This document shows positions 10,715 through 22,500 of a DNA stretch of 64,000 nucleotides, piece by piece. The stretch is from Hymenopus coronatus (lineage: Eukaryota > Arthropoda > Insecta > Mantodea > Hymenopodidae). How positions within the stretch are numbered: the first letter of the stretch is position 1; each line of letters starts with the position of its first letter. The position numbers and the translations under genes were made by a program. The DNA is taken from positions 15,173,001 through 15,237,000 of the forward strand of contig CM060899.1 in assembly GCA_030762935.1 (NCBI GenBank), in the 5' to 3' direction. Under the pieces are notes generated by a model. It worked only from the letters and a program-made list of their open reading frames with translations, searched no databases and was not told the DNA's origin.

Positions 10715-13085
10715 GGGCTATCCTACAATGGAACATACATGGTATTAGATCACATCAACCAGAGCTTGAATTGTTGCTCCACCAGAATCAGCCTCTGGTC
10801 GTGTGCTTGCAGGAGACCAAACTCCGTCCTCAAGACCACCTTACAACAAAGCAGGACACCTCTGTCCGGTCTGATACACCACCGGCGGATGGAGTTCCTG
10901 CACATGGGGGCACCATGATTCTTATCAGAGGTGATGTCTTCGCCGACTCTGTGCCCTTTCATTCTGCAAGGATTAAGCTACCTTCCATTTGCTTCACGAT
11001 TTGCAATACATATGTACCTCAATCTGACGCCGTCTTGCGCACTGATATAGTAGATCTGGTATCCCAGCTACCAACACCTTTTCTGCTGGTAGGGGATGTG
11101 AATGCCCACCACCCACTTTGGGGCTTCCCTCGCACTTGTGCGAGGGGTCAACATTTGCTAATTTCTTCGATAATATTAATCTATCTCTCCTAAACACTGG
11201 AGAGCCTACATTTCTTTCTGACGCCTTCAATAGTTTTTCTCACCTGAATCCATCAGCTTGTTCTCCACAGTTGGCGGTTTCCTTACAATGGCATAACATC
11301 TCTGACTTACATTCTAGTGACCACTTTCCTATTCTTATTTGTCTCTTAACACAGGAAATATGTTCCACAAGCTTACCTAGATGGCGCTTAGAACGAGCCA
11401 ACTGGAATCTCTATTCGAACTTGGCCGTTTTTCACTACAACGAACATAACTTGGTAGATTGTTTAGTCCAGCACCGCACAGAGACAATTATTTGCGCTTC
11501 TGAGCTTTCTATTCCGTGGTCCACAGGACGCCCCCGTCGATTTCCTGTCCCTTGTTGGACAGATGAATACCGGAATGTCATTCGTGCTCGCAGACGTGCT
11601 CTCAGGGTTTTCCAGTGGCGCCCTACTCTCAATAATCTTATACAATATAAGAAGCTGTGAGCTCAATCTAGGAAAATTATTAAGGATAGCAAGAAAACAT
11701 CATAGGCCAACTTTGTAGCATCTTTTACTCTCGACATACCCCTTCCTCTGCTGTATGGGATAAGTTAAGGCGTGTGGCCGGAAAAGCGACCCATATGCCG
11801 ATGTCCGGTCTGAAGACACTTGCCGGCACTGTTGATACGTTTGACGTGGCTAATGCTCTTGGCAGTGCTTTAGCCCAAGTGTCTAGCTCAGAGAACCTTT
11901 CCCCTGAGTTTCCTCCAACTAAATTCCAGGTGGAATTGCAAGGGTTTGCCTTCAGTTCTGGAAACCTTGAAGATTGCAATCGCCTTTTCACCATGGCGGA
12001 GCTAGACCATGCAGTTTCATCTTCGCGAAACTCTGCACCAGGGCCAAATGGTAGCCACGTCCAAATGTTGCAACATTTCTCTCCTGAAGGTAGCGCCTTC
12101 TTGCTTGAGGTCTATAACTGTATCTGGATGAATGGCTCTTTCCCAGCTCAGTGGTGGGAGGCACCATCATATCTATTTTGAAACCTGAAAAGGAACATTA
12201 CCTTCCTTCCACTTACTGTCCTATATCCCTCACCAGCTGCGTCTTCCTGGTGATGCAACACATGATCAATCGACGGTTGATGTGAGGGCTGGAATCCCTC
12301 AATCTTCTGACCAACATCCAATGTGGCTTTCGAAGGAGTCTTTCAGCGGTTGACACCCTGTGTCACTATCTACGCAGATAATAAACGGCTGTCTTCATAC
12401 TTGTCAAGACAGTTTGGACCCTTTTTGACCTCGATAAGGCTTATGACACGTATTGGCGGGCAAGGAGTTTACGTTCTCTCTGAAACTGGAATATATGTAG
12501 ACACCTACCGTTGTTCATTCAGAACTTTATGAGGGACACCGTTTTCCGAATAAGAGCTGGCTTGGTTTATTCTAACCCTTTTATTCAAGAGAACGGACTG
12601 CCGCAGGGCTTGGTACATAGCGTGACGCTGTTTGCTATAGCAATTAATTGCATATCTCCATGTGTTCCCCAAGTGTCTTGTCGGGTTTGTTCGTGGATGA
12701 CTTTGCCATCTATGGCACTTTTCAGCGTACGCCGTTTTTGGAACGCCATCTCCAGCGGTATTTGGTCAATCTCTATGGTTGGAGCTCAACAAACGGCTTT
12801 CGTTTCTCCTCTGAGAAGACAATCTGCGTTAATTTCTGGCGCCGAATGTCACCTTCCCTTCATCTCCGGCAAGAAATAACTCCTTTCGCAGATGAAGTGA
12901 AATACCTGGGGTTAATATTCAAGCGAAAACTATGCTGGTCATCTCATGTAGCAGAGCTTAAAGCGCGGTGTGACTGTCCTGTGAATATTTTATGAATAGT
13001 AAGCGGCAAATCTTGGGGCGCAGATCGGACAGTACTGCTACGTCTTTGTCGTGGACTGAAACGATCAAAGTTAGACTATGGATGT
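10715..13085 (+). pseudogene. Family A ORF2 (endonuclease and reverse transcriptase), copy P1
   Basis: The frame begins with AILQWNIHGIRSH at about 10,718. The expected ATG is mutated (GGG at 10,715). Endonuclease hallmarks are QWN, CLQETKL, LLVGDVNAHHPLWG and, after a frameshift near 11,170, SDHFPI. These supply the usual Asn, Glu, Asp/Asn and His positions. Reverse transcriptase follows: SSSRNSAPGP.GSHVQ at about 12,030, NGLPQGLVHSVTLF at 12,590, and an intact LFVDDFAIYGT box at 12,687-12,719. The family uses these for nicking DNA and for target-primed reverse transcription. Stops are present, and the frame ends where the strand switches at 13,085. Confidence 0.85.
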
Positions 13086-13180
13086 ATCGTCGACGGCGAA
13101 TGTACAGAATGGCTCGGTAAATAGCATAGAGCTCTGCGGTATAAATAGATGCGTTACTAGGCAAACGGAAAGTATATCGT
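13086..13180 (-). pseudogene. Family A RNase H start fragment, minus strand
   Basis: Minus-strand RLPSNASIYTAELYAIYRAILYI matches the start of the RNase H domain of copy A5 (LPSGTSIYSTKLYAIYRAVLFI, 29,640-29,570). Less than 100 bp remains, wedged between two plus-strand reverse transcriptase segments. The left junction near 13,085 is a sharp strand switch. Confidence 0.75.
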
Positions 13181-13189
13181 TCGGTGCTA

Positions 13190-14285
13190 GTTGATCTGAA
13201 GAAGGCTTATGATTCATGCTGATGGGCAGGGATCTTAGTTTTCTCTTTAGCTGGAAGTTATTTGGATGCTACCGTGGTTTATTCAGAAGTTTAAGAGGGC
13301 CTGCGTTTTCCGAGTAAGGATCGGCTCGGTTTCTTCTAACCTTTTTATTCAAAAGAACGATGTGCCTCAGGGATCAGTTCTGAGCATAACGTTGCTTACT
13401 ATGGTGTTTAACTCTATATCTCAATGTTTTTCTCCAGGTGTCTCGTCCTGCTTACGCGTAGACTACGTTGCCATTTTTGTACTTCTTGGCGTACGCCGTT
13501 TTTGGAATGCCAACTCCAGCGGTGTTTAAACAATCTCTATGATTGTAGTTTCAGAAACGGCATTCATTTCTCCACTGAGAAGAGAGTCTGCGTTAAATTC
13601 TGGCGCCGCAGGTGGCGAATAGCACCTACTCTTCACCTTGGGCCACATTTCCTTCCCTTCGCAGATGAGGCGAGATTTCTTGGGCTGATATTTTATCGTA
13701 TACTTTGCTGGTCAACACATATAGCACAACTGAAAACGCGATGAAGCCGTTCTCTTAATATTTTACGGATACGAAGCGGCAAATCTTGGACTATAGATGC
13801 ATTGTCTACTCTTCAGCACGATCAGCTATAATGAGCAAATTGGTCACTGTCCACAACCAATGCATCCTTGTGGCGGTCAGACCTTTTCCGACCAGTTCAG
13901 TTGTTAGACTTTACGTCGAATCGCAGAACTCCCTCTGCGATGTCGACGGGATGTCTTGTTAGAAAATTAAACTATGGGATTCAGTGTATGCCTTCAAATC
14001 CAACGTTTACCCCTTTTTTCCACACCGGGCTGGAAATACTTTGTAGAAACCTGTCACTCAGTCCCAGATCTGAAAGTTTTCGTTTCCGCGAGCTTCTTGG
14101 GAAACATGATCTTGTGCTGTGTCGCATGTTTCGCAAGGGCGAGAGGGTATACTCCCCTTTTGGATGCTTGATACATCCGACGTTGATCTCGAACTGTCAG
14201 CCTATGGGAAATCTAATACCTCTACGTCTAGTATCCGTACTTGTTCTTTTAGAATTTTTATCAAAGTACAAACTGTTTGTCAGTT
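13190..14285 (+). pseudogene. Family A ORF2 reverse transcriptase segment, copy P2
   Basis: Plus-strand reading shows DLKKAYDS at about 13,191, NDVPQGSVLSITLL near 13,360, and the catalytic box altered to RVDYVAIF at 13,455-13,475 (second Asp replaced by Tyr). The thumb and connection part then runs to the start of the RT-RNase H linker at 14,280. It repeats part of what P1 already contains (12,430-13,085), so it comes from a second plus-strand copy or a duplication. Confidence 0.8.
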
Positions 14286-15059
14286 CTTAAGGAAGCCGTC
14301 CAAGATCTGCGTCAACAGCAATACAAGATGGTCAGCTGCTGAACGACTTCGGCGAAAACAGCACAAGCTGTTGGCGAACAATTTGTGAGTTTCAAACCAC
14401 CATACCAACCGCCCATAGATAATGCGTTTGGTTTCCTTGCAGACGCAACTGGTGAGGGACATACGACGGTAGCTGGAAGGTTTCAAAACTGAAATGATGT
14501 TGGCCTCCCGCCACTTCTCTGGAAAACTGGCGTCAATCCAGGCACGATCTGTCGTAGGAAAGACTTAGCTTCAGGAGAGAGGTATTGAAACATTTCGATG
14601 TGGATGCCATCTGAACTGCGTGCAGAGTTTCGCGAAGACGAAAGTGCATAGTCAAGCTGTTTCATGGTGAAAATGCCGTTGTAGTTTTCAAAGTTACCAG
14701 AATGAGAGGGGAACGCTTGAGATTTCACCTGACCCTTGACAGGGAGGAACTCAGGGGAATTATTATCGGAGCTAGACACTTCAGCGAAAGCACAGCCAAG
14801 AGTGTTAGCCATGTCAAAAGAATCAATTACAAAGCCTTCCGCTGTTTTTGGACCGGCGATTGCCACTTGAGTCGATTTTTCGGCCACATGCCGTAACTTT
14901 TCCCATCCAATAGAGGAAGGTGTATGTCGGTTAAAATATGCCACAAATTTACTCCAGGGCATATTTTTGCTATCCTTAATAGTTTCTTGAGATTTGGCTT
15001 GCAGCTTTTTATATTGTATTAGATTATGCAGTGTAGGGTGATTTTTATCGCCCTGATAA
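14286..15059 (-). pseudogene. Family A ORF2 fragment (RT N-terminal part) of the outer minus copy
   Basis: Minus-strand 14,962-14,483 encodes the pre-RT region and motif 0/1 (DMANTLGCAFAEVSSSDN, SSSRNSARSSDGIHIEMFQYL). The continuation to 14,286 carries the MSLTSCVCKETKRIIYGRL and CCFRR motifs. The 5' leader joins directly at about 15,055, so ORF1 and the endonuclease are deleted. Confidence 0.75.
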
Positions 15060-15512
15060 ATTTGGTGATAAATTTCATTCTGCAGTGCTTCCCACCCACC
15101 ACGAAGCCCAATGATGGGTCACCCCACTGGAGTGAGAGGACTATACAGGGGATATAGCAGGCTCGCCGTCCCACTCACCTTGGAGTTGGGAATAACACCT
15201 AGTCCTTGCCGATTGACTAGGGGTGGGTTAGGCGTTAGCCTCCCGTTTAGGTGATTCAGAAATCAAAGCGGTGTATTAGGCTGTGCACCCTCCTCTAGTT
15301 ACTGAAGATCAGAAGCCAGGCTTAGATGCGCAGATCTCTACCAACCAGGATATCTCTTTCCACCGACACGGGTCTCCATGCACGGCCTATAGGTGGGTGG
15401 GCATTTTTACCTACTGACTCCCTCACTACTGAGAGATTGCCTACAGAGGGAGTCAAAGTTGGCTTGGGTCCGCGGGTGCGCCAAACCCGTATCTACTGTA
15501 GTAGGCCCCAGA
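15060..15512 (-). mobile_element. Family A 5' leader, outer minus copy
   Basis: A nearly complete leader. Its 5' tip (TAGTAGGCCCC read on plus) abuts the right TGTTTTGA repeat. It is conserved with the leaders of A1, A4, A5 and P1. Confidence 0.8.
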
Positions 15513-16330
15513 TGTTTTGAGTGAAGTGGAAAGGGGTGATATCTTTCTCATAAATTATGACAAAACCATGACTTCTCGCTGGCCAAATGGTGTCCAGCAC
15601 GATTCTGTACTGCTATTTGTCACTGACACGCACCCTAAATAATTTAAGCAGTAAACTCGCTTAAGGCACTATATTAAAATGAGGTACCTACATGTAATCT
15701 TTCAGACATGCCTGCCACAGGGTTGCCAAGGAAATAACAGGGCACTTCCCTGATGTTGACAGACAAATCGGAAATGTGAAGAAAGTGTTTCTGTAGTCTC
15801 CTTGTCGTGAGACGATATTCCAAGAACAAGCCCTAGGACACCTCTTCCTCCTGCTTACTAGGCGATGAACCTGGTTAAAAGCCTGTAGCCAATATTATGA
15901 AAAATTAATCAATTTTTTGACAATGGCAGTGCAACAGTAGTTACAACTGTGCGAGAACTGATGCCAAATATCAAAATTGAATATAAATTGGCCTTCATAA
16001 AGCCAAATTTTGGATTTTTGCTAGGTGTTACTGGAGCAGCATGGTTGTTCACTGTTATTACAAACATATTTGGTTACATCAACTGACTATAAACTATCTA
16101 GTATAGTTTGTGAAATTGTGTTTAAGAAAATGATAGCTGTTTTGAAGAAAGATAGTGATTCTCACACTCTATGTAAGAATAGTGATTTACTGACAGGGAA
16201 GAAATATTCAGTTGATGCTGAGGGAGAACATCTAAAGCCTAATGATTTGTATTGTTTTAAGTAAGCTCCTGTGTCTTCAGTCAAGGCAGAAAGAAGTTTC
16301 TGCGAGCAAGGTTCTTTTGGTAGATAATTG
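15513..16330 (+). pseudogene. hAT-type transposase relic, C-terminal part
   Basis: This continues the relic at 7893-8379. VLSEVERGDIFL continues from NVTVG, then LLFVTD near 15,610 (catalytic-core neighbourhood), HRVAKEITGHFPDVDRQIGNVKKVF near 15,710, IKIEYKLAFIKPNFGFL near 15,985, and LKPNDLYCFK followed by a stop and APVSSVKAERSF near 16,275, which resembles the C-terminal dimerisation (hAT) region. Several stops and frameshifts exist. The usual stretch with the second catalytic Asp is poorly preserved. Confidence 0.7.
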
Positions 16331-19300
16331 TGCATCTTTCACGAAAAAAATCTGCAAAATGTGTTTATAAGTTACTGTAATGCAGCATGAATGAAAATAT
16401 AAGTGAATGAGGGATAAAAACTAAGGTCACAATGATCGTTTTAAGGTTTACTTTCTTGGATCATTTTTAATGAATTTTAAGCTCATAAAGTCATTCTTTT
16501 ACTGTAATTATTCAAGCATATTTAGGTGATTGGAATCCGGAACCTGCTTATTATTGTGTATTTCCTTGTATTTTGACATTAAAATACCACAGCAAATGCG
16601 TATTTTATTCGTGCGGCGATTCCGAGTGGTACCGTATACTATGAATTTATCAGGAATTGTCTTGTAGGACGCATATTACTGCTTTAGTACATAGGTAACT
16701 TAAACCCATTTTCACCAAAAAAGTAACTTACCTGGTATTAGAATCAAACTATTGAATTGCTACATAGGTAGGAACCAATATAATATAGGCTTATTTGTTT
16801 AAAAAAATAACACAAAGGAAAGAAAATTGAGTTAAATTGAAAACTTAACCTTAAAATTAATTTCTAATTTGCAAAATAGGAATTAACTCCGAATTAACTC
16901 TGTTTAATGTGTTAAATCCATTGTTGTTCTATCCTGCCAATCGTCTTATTGCTTAATTTCAACTTTCATTTTGCTAAATTCCCATTATTCTTACATTGTA
17001 TTGGCTATTATAAACATAATTCTTGATCTCATCTTCCGTAACACAAAACACGAACATCAACCGAAGTTTGTCACACTATACTTAGTAGTACCTTTTATAT
17101 AACTACTGGCGGAAAATTGTGACTCTTGTCGTCGGCATGATATTCCCGTTATCAAAAAGTAAGCGGTGACACAGCCTTCTAAGTTTATTTTATTTTTTAT
17201 TTATCTTACTTTATAAAAAGTAGCGATGGAGAGAAGCGAATATTTTGAAGAATGGAATACTTTTAAGAATCAAAACTTTTATAAGAGTACAAGCCTCTCG
17301 AATACAAACTATCGCTTATTATGGTTTTGCTATTAGAAATCATCCTTTATTCGTATTCAAGTTTTTGGATACAGCGTTATGTATCGTTACTCGTGTGACG
17401 TTCTTAGTTCTGAAATACTACAACCAGCTTGTCTTCGTATCCAAGTTCTCGCTGAGTGACGCTCTTCAGCTCTTATCATAGTCGTTCTCGAATAAAGCAT
17501 TCAGTTCAAATTATGCACGAAGTATACAACAGTTAGATGCTCACAATTAGGTGCTAGGATTTGCTGTTTTCTGCACAAGATGGTAGTATTTAATTTCAAG
17601 GATGAACGGCCGATATAACAGGATATAGAGCCGTTGTGCTATTTATAACCTATGATCGTTGAATCCTAAACAATTCATTGCAGCATAAGGGCTTAATTGC
17701 TTTCCTCTGTATGTGTGAACGCTGTGGTGCAGTGATTCTAATGATCATCCAAAGGCTTTAGAACTATATTATCTAGAGTCACCGCTGGCGCTGGTGTTGC
17801 TTTCGCTAATTGAAACCTCTCGCGCATAGGGCAAACGTGCTTTTTGCCGTATGTTCAGTACGCTTAAAAGGTTTTAAAAAGTAAGGTGGCTTAAGGGTAT
17901 TAGGGTTTAATAATTAACATGGTGCACTTCTATGCTGCATAACTGTAACAACCACCGGAAAAAACTATTCCGAGACCACTTTCCATTGGTAAGAATAAAT
18001 TATAACATTTGTGATTTGTGTTCCAAGTTTATTCCGATATATTCTCTTGGGTTTCCTCAGTCACTAAGTGAATACGAATTTATTTCGGATTTCCAATACA
18101 TAAACTGAAATTATTGAGTAAGTCGTTAGAATCTCTGAGACTAACAAATTTCTGCCATCGAAATATCACAGACTACACTGAATGCATTTTGCGAAAAATT
18201 GTTTCCATGAGAATAAAGGCAAGATGATGCTAAACCCTGACACAGTTCCTCCAGTATTTAGTTTCCTTCTCATATGACAAAAGTAACGGGAATGCTAATT
18301 TCATTCTTATAATTATATTGTATATGTTTCACTAGCATTAGAAGCTAGTATTAAAATATTAGTTTCAATATTATAATTTGTCCTACATTTAAAAATTGCC
18401 CGAAATGTCGATTAGCTTAATTTTTAAATCTGTAATTTCAAACGGAAACAGAACCCTACAGGGCGCAAAAAGGAACACGGCAAAAGCGATAAAACATCAA
18501 GAATATTAAGTAATTATCGATTCTAATTTTAGATTTGTTTAGAAATTATATCAGGAAGCACAGACCATACTGTCATGTGGTGCACGTACCTTATCTGTCT
18601 GACACAAATATACAAAAATACTGATAGAAAATGCTTACTTAACGTCTTGGATGTAGTTTACTGAAGAGAAATACAGATACCTTTTATACTGTACATACCA
18701 TCTCTGAAAATCCAGTATCACATTTTTCCCCTGCTAAATCATTTTATTTAGTTGTTTGTTTTTATTTATTTACATACCGCCTTAGGTAATATCGTCGTAT
18801 TACCATCTTGACCCTCTATAACAACTGCTTAAAGCTGTACTTCTCGATTAACTTAACACACTTTTAGTATCGAATTCATAACTCCGGGCTCTTGAGGGTG
18901 GTGAATGAGAATAGTTCCATCAGCCTAGAACAGAAGAAAGTGCGAAAACGGAACTAAAGCTGGATTATACTCCCTGTGATGCTTACATTCTGTTTATAAA
19001 TCACTTTAAATACAAGTATGTGATATTCAACTTCAATGATAATATTTACTTTTATTTTGTTCAGCTATGGGATGAAATTCCGTCTAGTCAATGGAGTGAT
19101 TTTATTCATCTTCCAACAGGACATTCAAGGTCTAATCCCTGAGAATAGATGCTGATGATCAATAAGAACGCTTGTCGCTATTATTTCCTGCTCAGATTTC
19201 CTTATGATTGTTTCCTTATAGTTATGGCTGTTTTAAATTTCACCAATGTATTGCACGCGACCTTAAGGGGTCTTTTTCCCTCCAGTGCTTCAATTCAGGA

Positions 19301-19625
19301 CACTTGCACTGGCCTACGCAGCTAGGCGTGTAGGGGCTTGTACTAATCATGACCGGAAAACATTTAATTTGTTCACAGAAACATTATAATATTTTAAGAA
19401 CATTGCATAAGCAAGAACGCACTTAATTTTAATTTTAGATACACTCTTTGCATGCTTACATGCACTATAGGCACTGTCATGAAAAACTTCAAACATTATA
19501 ATCTATAGAATCTGAATATCCAAAAATTATTTTACGAAAGTAAAGTAATTATTAATGAACCAGGATGTTTATTATTAGTCGGCACACTCCTGCCCTTTTC
19601 CCCGACAAAGGCCTTTCTTTTTAAA
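16331..19625. other. AT-rich non-coding stretch
   Basis: There is no convincing coding frame, RNA gene or known repeat. One isolated 78-codon frame at 17,245-17,481 shows no recognisable domain and is not called. The sequence is A/T-rich with short homopolymers. Confidence 0.6.
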
Positions 19626-19629
19626 GACA

Positions 19630-20147
19630 GGAATGTGTGTGACGTTATAAAGGGTGATTAATGTTCTTCACAATTTTATTGTTCGGAAAGCGTGGTGCCC
19701 AGTACCGCATTTCGCACCCGGCGGCTTGTTGGTAACTGTTTTTATAGCCACGAGGGCTGCAGTGTTTGCAGATAGTCGTCTTGGTGGGATACCCAGACAG
19801 TTTCATGCAGCAATGTGGGTGAGTTATTTGACGATGGAGTGAAGTTCCTGGAACAAGGTGAAGTTCTGTAGGTGATTAGTTGTGTCTGCTAGAGTTGGTG
19901 AGTCAGTTGTCGGATGTTTATTATCATCGGTGATGTTTAAGCTCTGTTAGGGGTGTCCTAGTTGGGATGAGTAAGACTATTTCCAGCATGCGCCTGATGT
20001 AATCTACTGTCTTGTCTCGGATAGCCGCCATGGAGTTCAGTTTGGCGCAGAACGTGTCACAGTGCCTGGCGACTGAAGCTTTCAAGGGCTTCGAGACGCG
20101 CGGAGTGGTCGTAGGGTTTTTTGTTGGTCTCGTCCTCTATGTACTTC
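19630..20147. other. GC-richer fragment of unknown origin
   Basis: Base composition rises against the flanks, and the right end abuts family A sequence at 20,148. On the minus strand a cysteine- and histidine-bearing stretch (ICKHCSPRGYKNS, near 19,755) resembles the CxHC pattern of some retroelement gag proteins, but it is too short to assign. It is probably a mobile-element remnant. Confidence 0.3.
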
Positions 20148-22136
20148 TTTACTCGGAAAACGTTTCCCTCATATCCTGAATGAATAATATGTATGCGTCC
20201 ACGTATATTCCAGTTGTAGAAGGAGCGTAAAATCTCTGTTGGTAACACGTATCATAAACCTTTCGAGGTAAAAAAATACACCAAGTGTTTTCAAGATCTT
20301 AAGAAAGTCGTTAATTGTCTGTGCCGATAGCGGTACAAGGTGGTTAGCACCTGATCGATGCCTTCGAAAACCGCACTGGAAGTTAGTCAGTAGATTATGG
20401 GATTCCAGCTACCACACCAACCGGTTAATGATCATGCTTTCCATCACCTTGCAAACGCAACTGGTGAGAGAAATAGGATGGTAGTTCTAAGGAAGATAAC
20501 TGTCCTCTCCATGTTTCAAAGAGGTATGATGGTGGCCTCCCGCCACTTATTTGCAAAAGTGATATAATTATAGACCTCGAGCAGAAAAGCCTTATCTTTA
20601 GGGGAGAGTTGTTGCGACATTTAGACGTGGATGCCATCAGGGCATGGTGCAAAGTTTCGCGAATATGAAAGAGCATGATCTAACTCCACCATGGCGAAAA
20701 GAGGATTGTAACCTTCAAGATTTCTGGAACAAAAGAAGAATCCTTTAGATTCCGCCTGAGCCTTTACTGTAAGAAACTCGGGCGAATAATTATACGAGCC
20801 AGATACCTGAGCAAAAGCACTTCCAAAAGTGTTAGCCGCGTCAAGGATATCAACAACAGGTCCGACAGATGCTTTGAGACTGGCGATGGGCATATGGGTC
20901 AACTTTCCAGCCACGTGCCGCAACTTATCTCATACGACAGAGAAAGGGGTACGCCGATTTAATGAAGCTACAAATTTGCTTTTTGCTATCCTCAGTAACA
21001 TGCTCAGATATGGCATGCATCATTTTTCTTTATAGTTTGTGAGGTTATCCAGCATGAAAGCCCTGAGAACACGCCTACGTGCACAAATATCAGTCCGGCA
21101 TTCTTAAGTTCACCAAGGGACAGGAAAGCGATGGGGTTGTCCAGGTGACCGTGGGATGGACTGCTCAACAGCTGAAAGAATTGGCCTCTGTATAGTCACA
21201 AAGTGTAGTTAAAAAACTGCCAAACGGGAATAAAGGTTGCAATGGGCTCGATCTAAGACTATTAAGATAAACTTGTGGAACATATATCTTGTGCTTAGAG
21301 ACTAATAAGAATTGGAAAATAGTTACTAGAATGTAAGTCAGAGATGATATTCCATTGTAGGGAAACTGCCAATTGTGTAGAAGAAATTGCTGTATCCAGA
21401 TGTGAAAAACTATTGAAGATGGCCGAAAGAAATATAGGCTCTCCAGTGTTTAGTAGATATAGGTGACAACTATCACGGAAATCGGCGAGTAGTTGACCTC
21501 TGGTAATAGCCCGGGATGAGCCCCAAAGGGGTCGTGGGCTTTCACGTCTAGTACCAACAGAAATCGTGTTGGTTGCTGTGAAACTGGGTCCTCCAAATCG
21601 GTGTGCGAGAGATCAGATGGAGGCAGGTAGTCACTGCAACTGTTGAATCTGACGGGCGGCAGCTTAATCCTTATAGCGGCCGACTGGTTGTCAGATTGTA
21701 AGGGGACGAATTCCGGATAGATATCATCTCTGACATCATAGTGCTCCATGTACAGAAACACCCCCTACCGGGTGGTATATCACACCTTCCAGTAGAGTAG
21801 AGTAATGTAACGTTGTCTTATGGTCGGAGCTTGGTATCTTGAAAGCAGAAGACAAAAGATTGATGTCGGTGCAGCAACATTCTGGTCGATGTGGTGGAAT
21901 TCTGCGCATGTTCCACTGTTGGATAGCTATGATCATAGTATGGAATAAGTTCTAAATTGATACTTTTGTGGATATTCGGCTGCGAAGTTCGAAATAATTT
22001 ATTATTTTTGGCAGTCGGACTAACACTTTGTTTTTCAGGAGAATGATCCTGCCGCTTACGCACTGCCCGTCTGGCAGTGAGGGCAGAATCCTCCTGTTCC
22101 ACCTCCTGCACGAGAAAGGACCATATTCCAATAGAA
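20148..22136 (-). pseudogene. Family A copy A3 (end of ORF1, endonuclease, part of RT)
   Basis: Minus reading from 22,130: the acidic C-terminus of ORF1 (EVEQEDSALTARRAVRKRQ), the ORF2 endonuclease (21,936-21,450, with LLVLDVKAHDPFG in place of GDVNAHHPLWG), the pre-RT part LDAANTFGSAFAQVSGS, and RT motif 1 (about 20,923-20,425). It ends at 20,148 within RT. Upstream ORF1 is missing because copy A4 begins at 22,137. The catalytic Gly-Asp-x-Asn is lost, so it is dead. Confidence 0.75.
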
Positions 22137-22500
22137 TATTTCGGTTTGATGATGATAATGATGATTATAATCAACTACATGATTATAAGCGCCCGCATAA
22201 ATCAAATAGCGACTGAAGTAGAAACGCAAAATCAATATAGAAACAGACGTATAAAAAATTAAAATTAGAGACAAAACATATAAATACTACTCTATTGCAA
22301 CAAACTGGAGCAGGATGAATTTAACAAGCAGTACCACAATGGAGTGAAAAAGAGAGAAGAAAGTTTAAAGAAAAGGGCGCACTGCACAAGTCACAGAGAG
22401 ATAAAATTGAAAGTTAAAATGCCTATCTACCACTCAATTGTCACGCGCAAGTTAAAAACAAACTAAATCCGGGAGATAAAAGGGATAAAAATTTAAAAAT
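22137..22500 (-). mobile_element. Family A 3' UTR, copy A4
   Basis: An A/T-rich 3' region ending at 22,145-22,175 in TGATGATGATAATGATGAT (plus-strand sense), the same kind of tail found at 8385, 28,041 and 28,606. It adjoins truncated ORF1 sequence of A3. Confidence 0.7.

Larger units (their letters stand above)
8380..15512 (-). mobile_element. Nested family A insertion block splitting the hAT relic
   Basis: The block is bounded by TGTTTTGA at 8380-8387 and 15,513-15,520, an 8-bp TSD that restores the hAT reading sense when the block is removed in thought. Its outer parts are minus strand: the 3' end with GATGATGAT at 8387, a 3' untranslated region, then at the far right a 5' leader (15,060-15,512) and a piece of reverse transcriptase (14,290-15,050). 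The centre consists of plus-strand family A sequence. The outer copy lacks ORF1, the endonuclease and most of ORF2. Confidence 0.75.

Noticed and set aside
17245..17481. 78-codon plus frame in AT-rich DNA
   Set aside because: Isolated, no recognisable domain, no supporting splice or homology signal.
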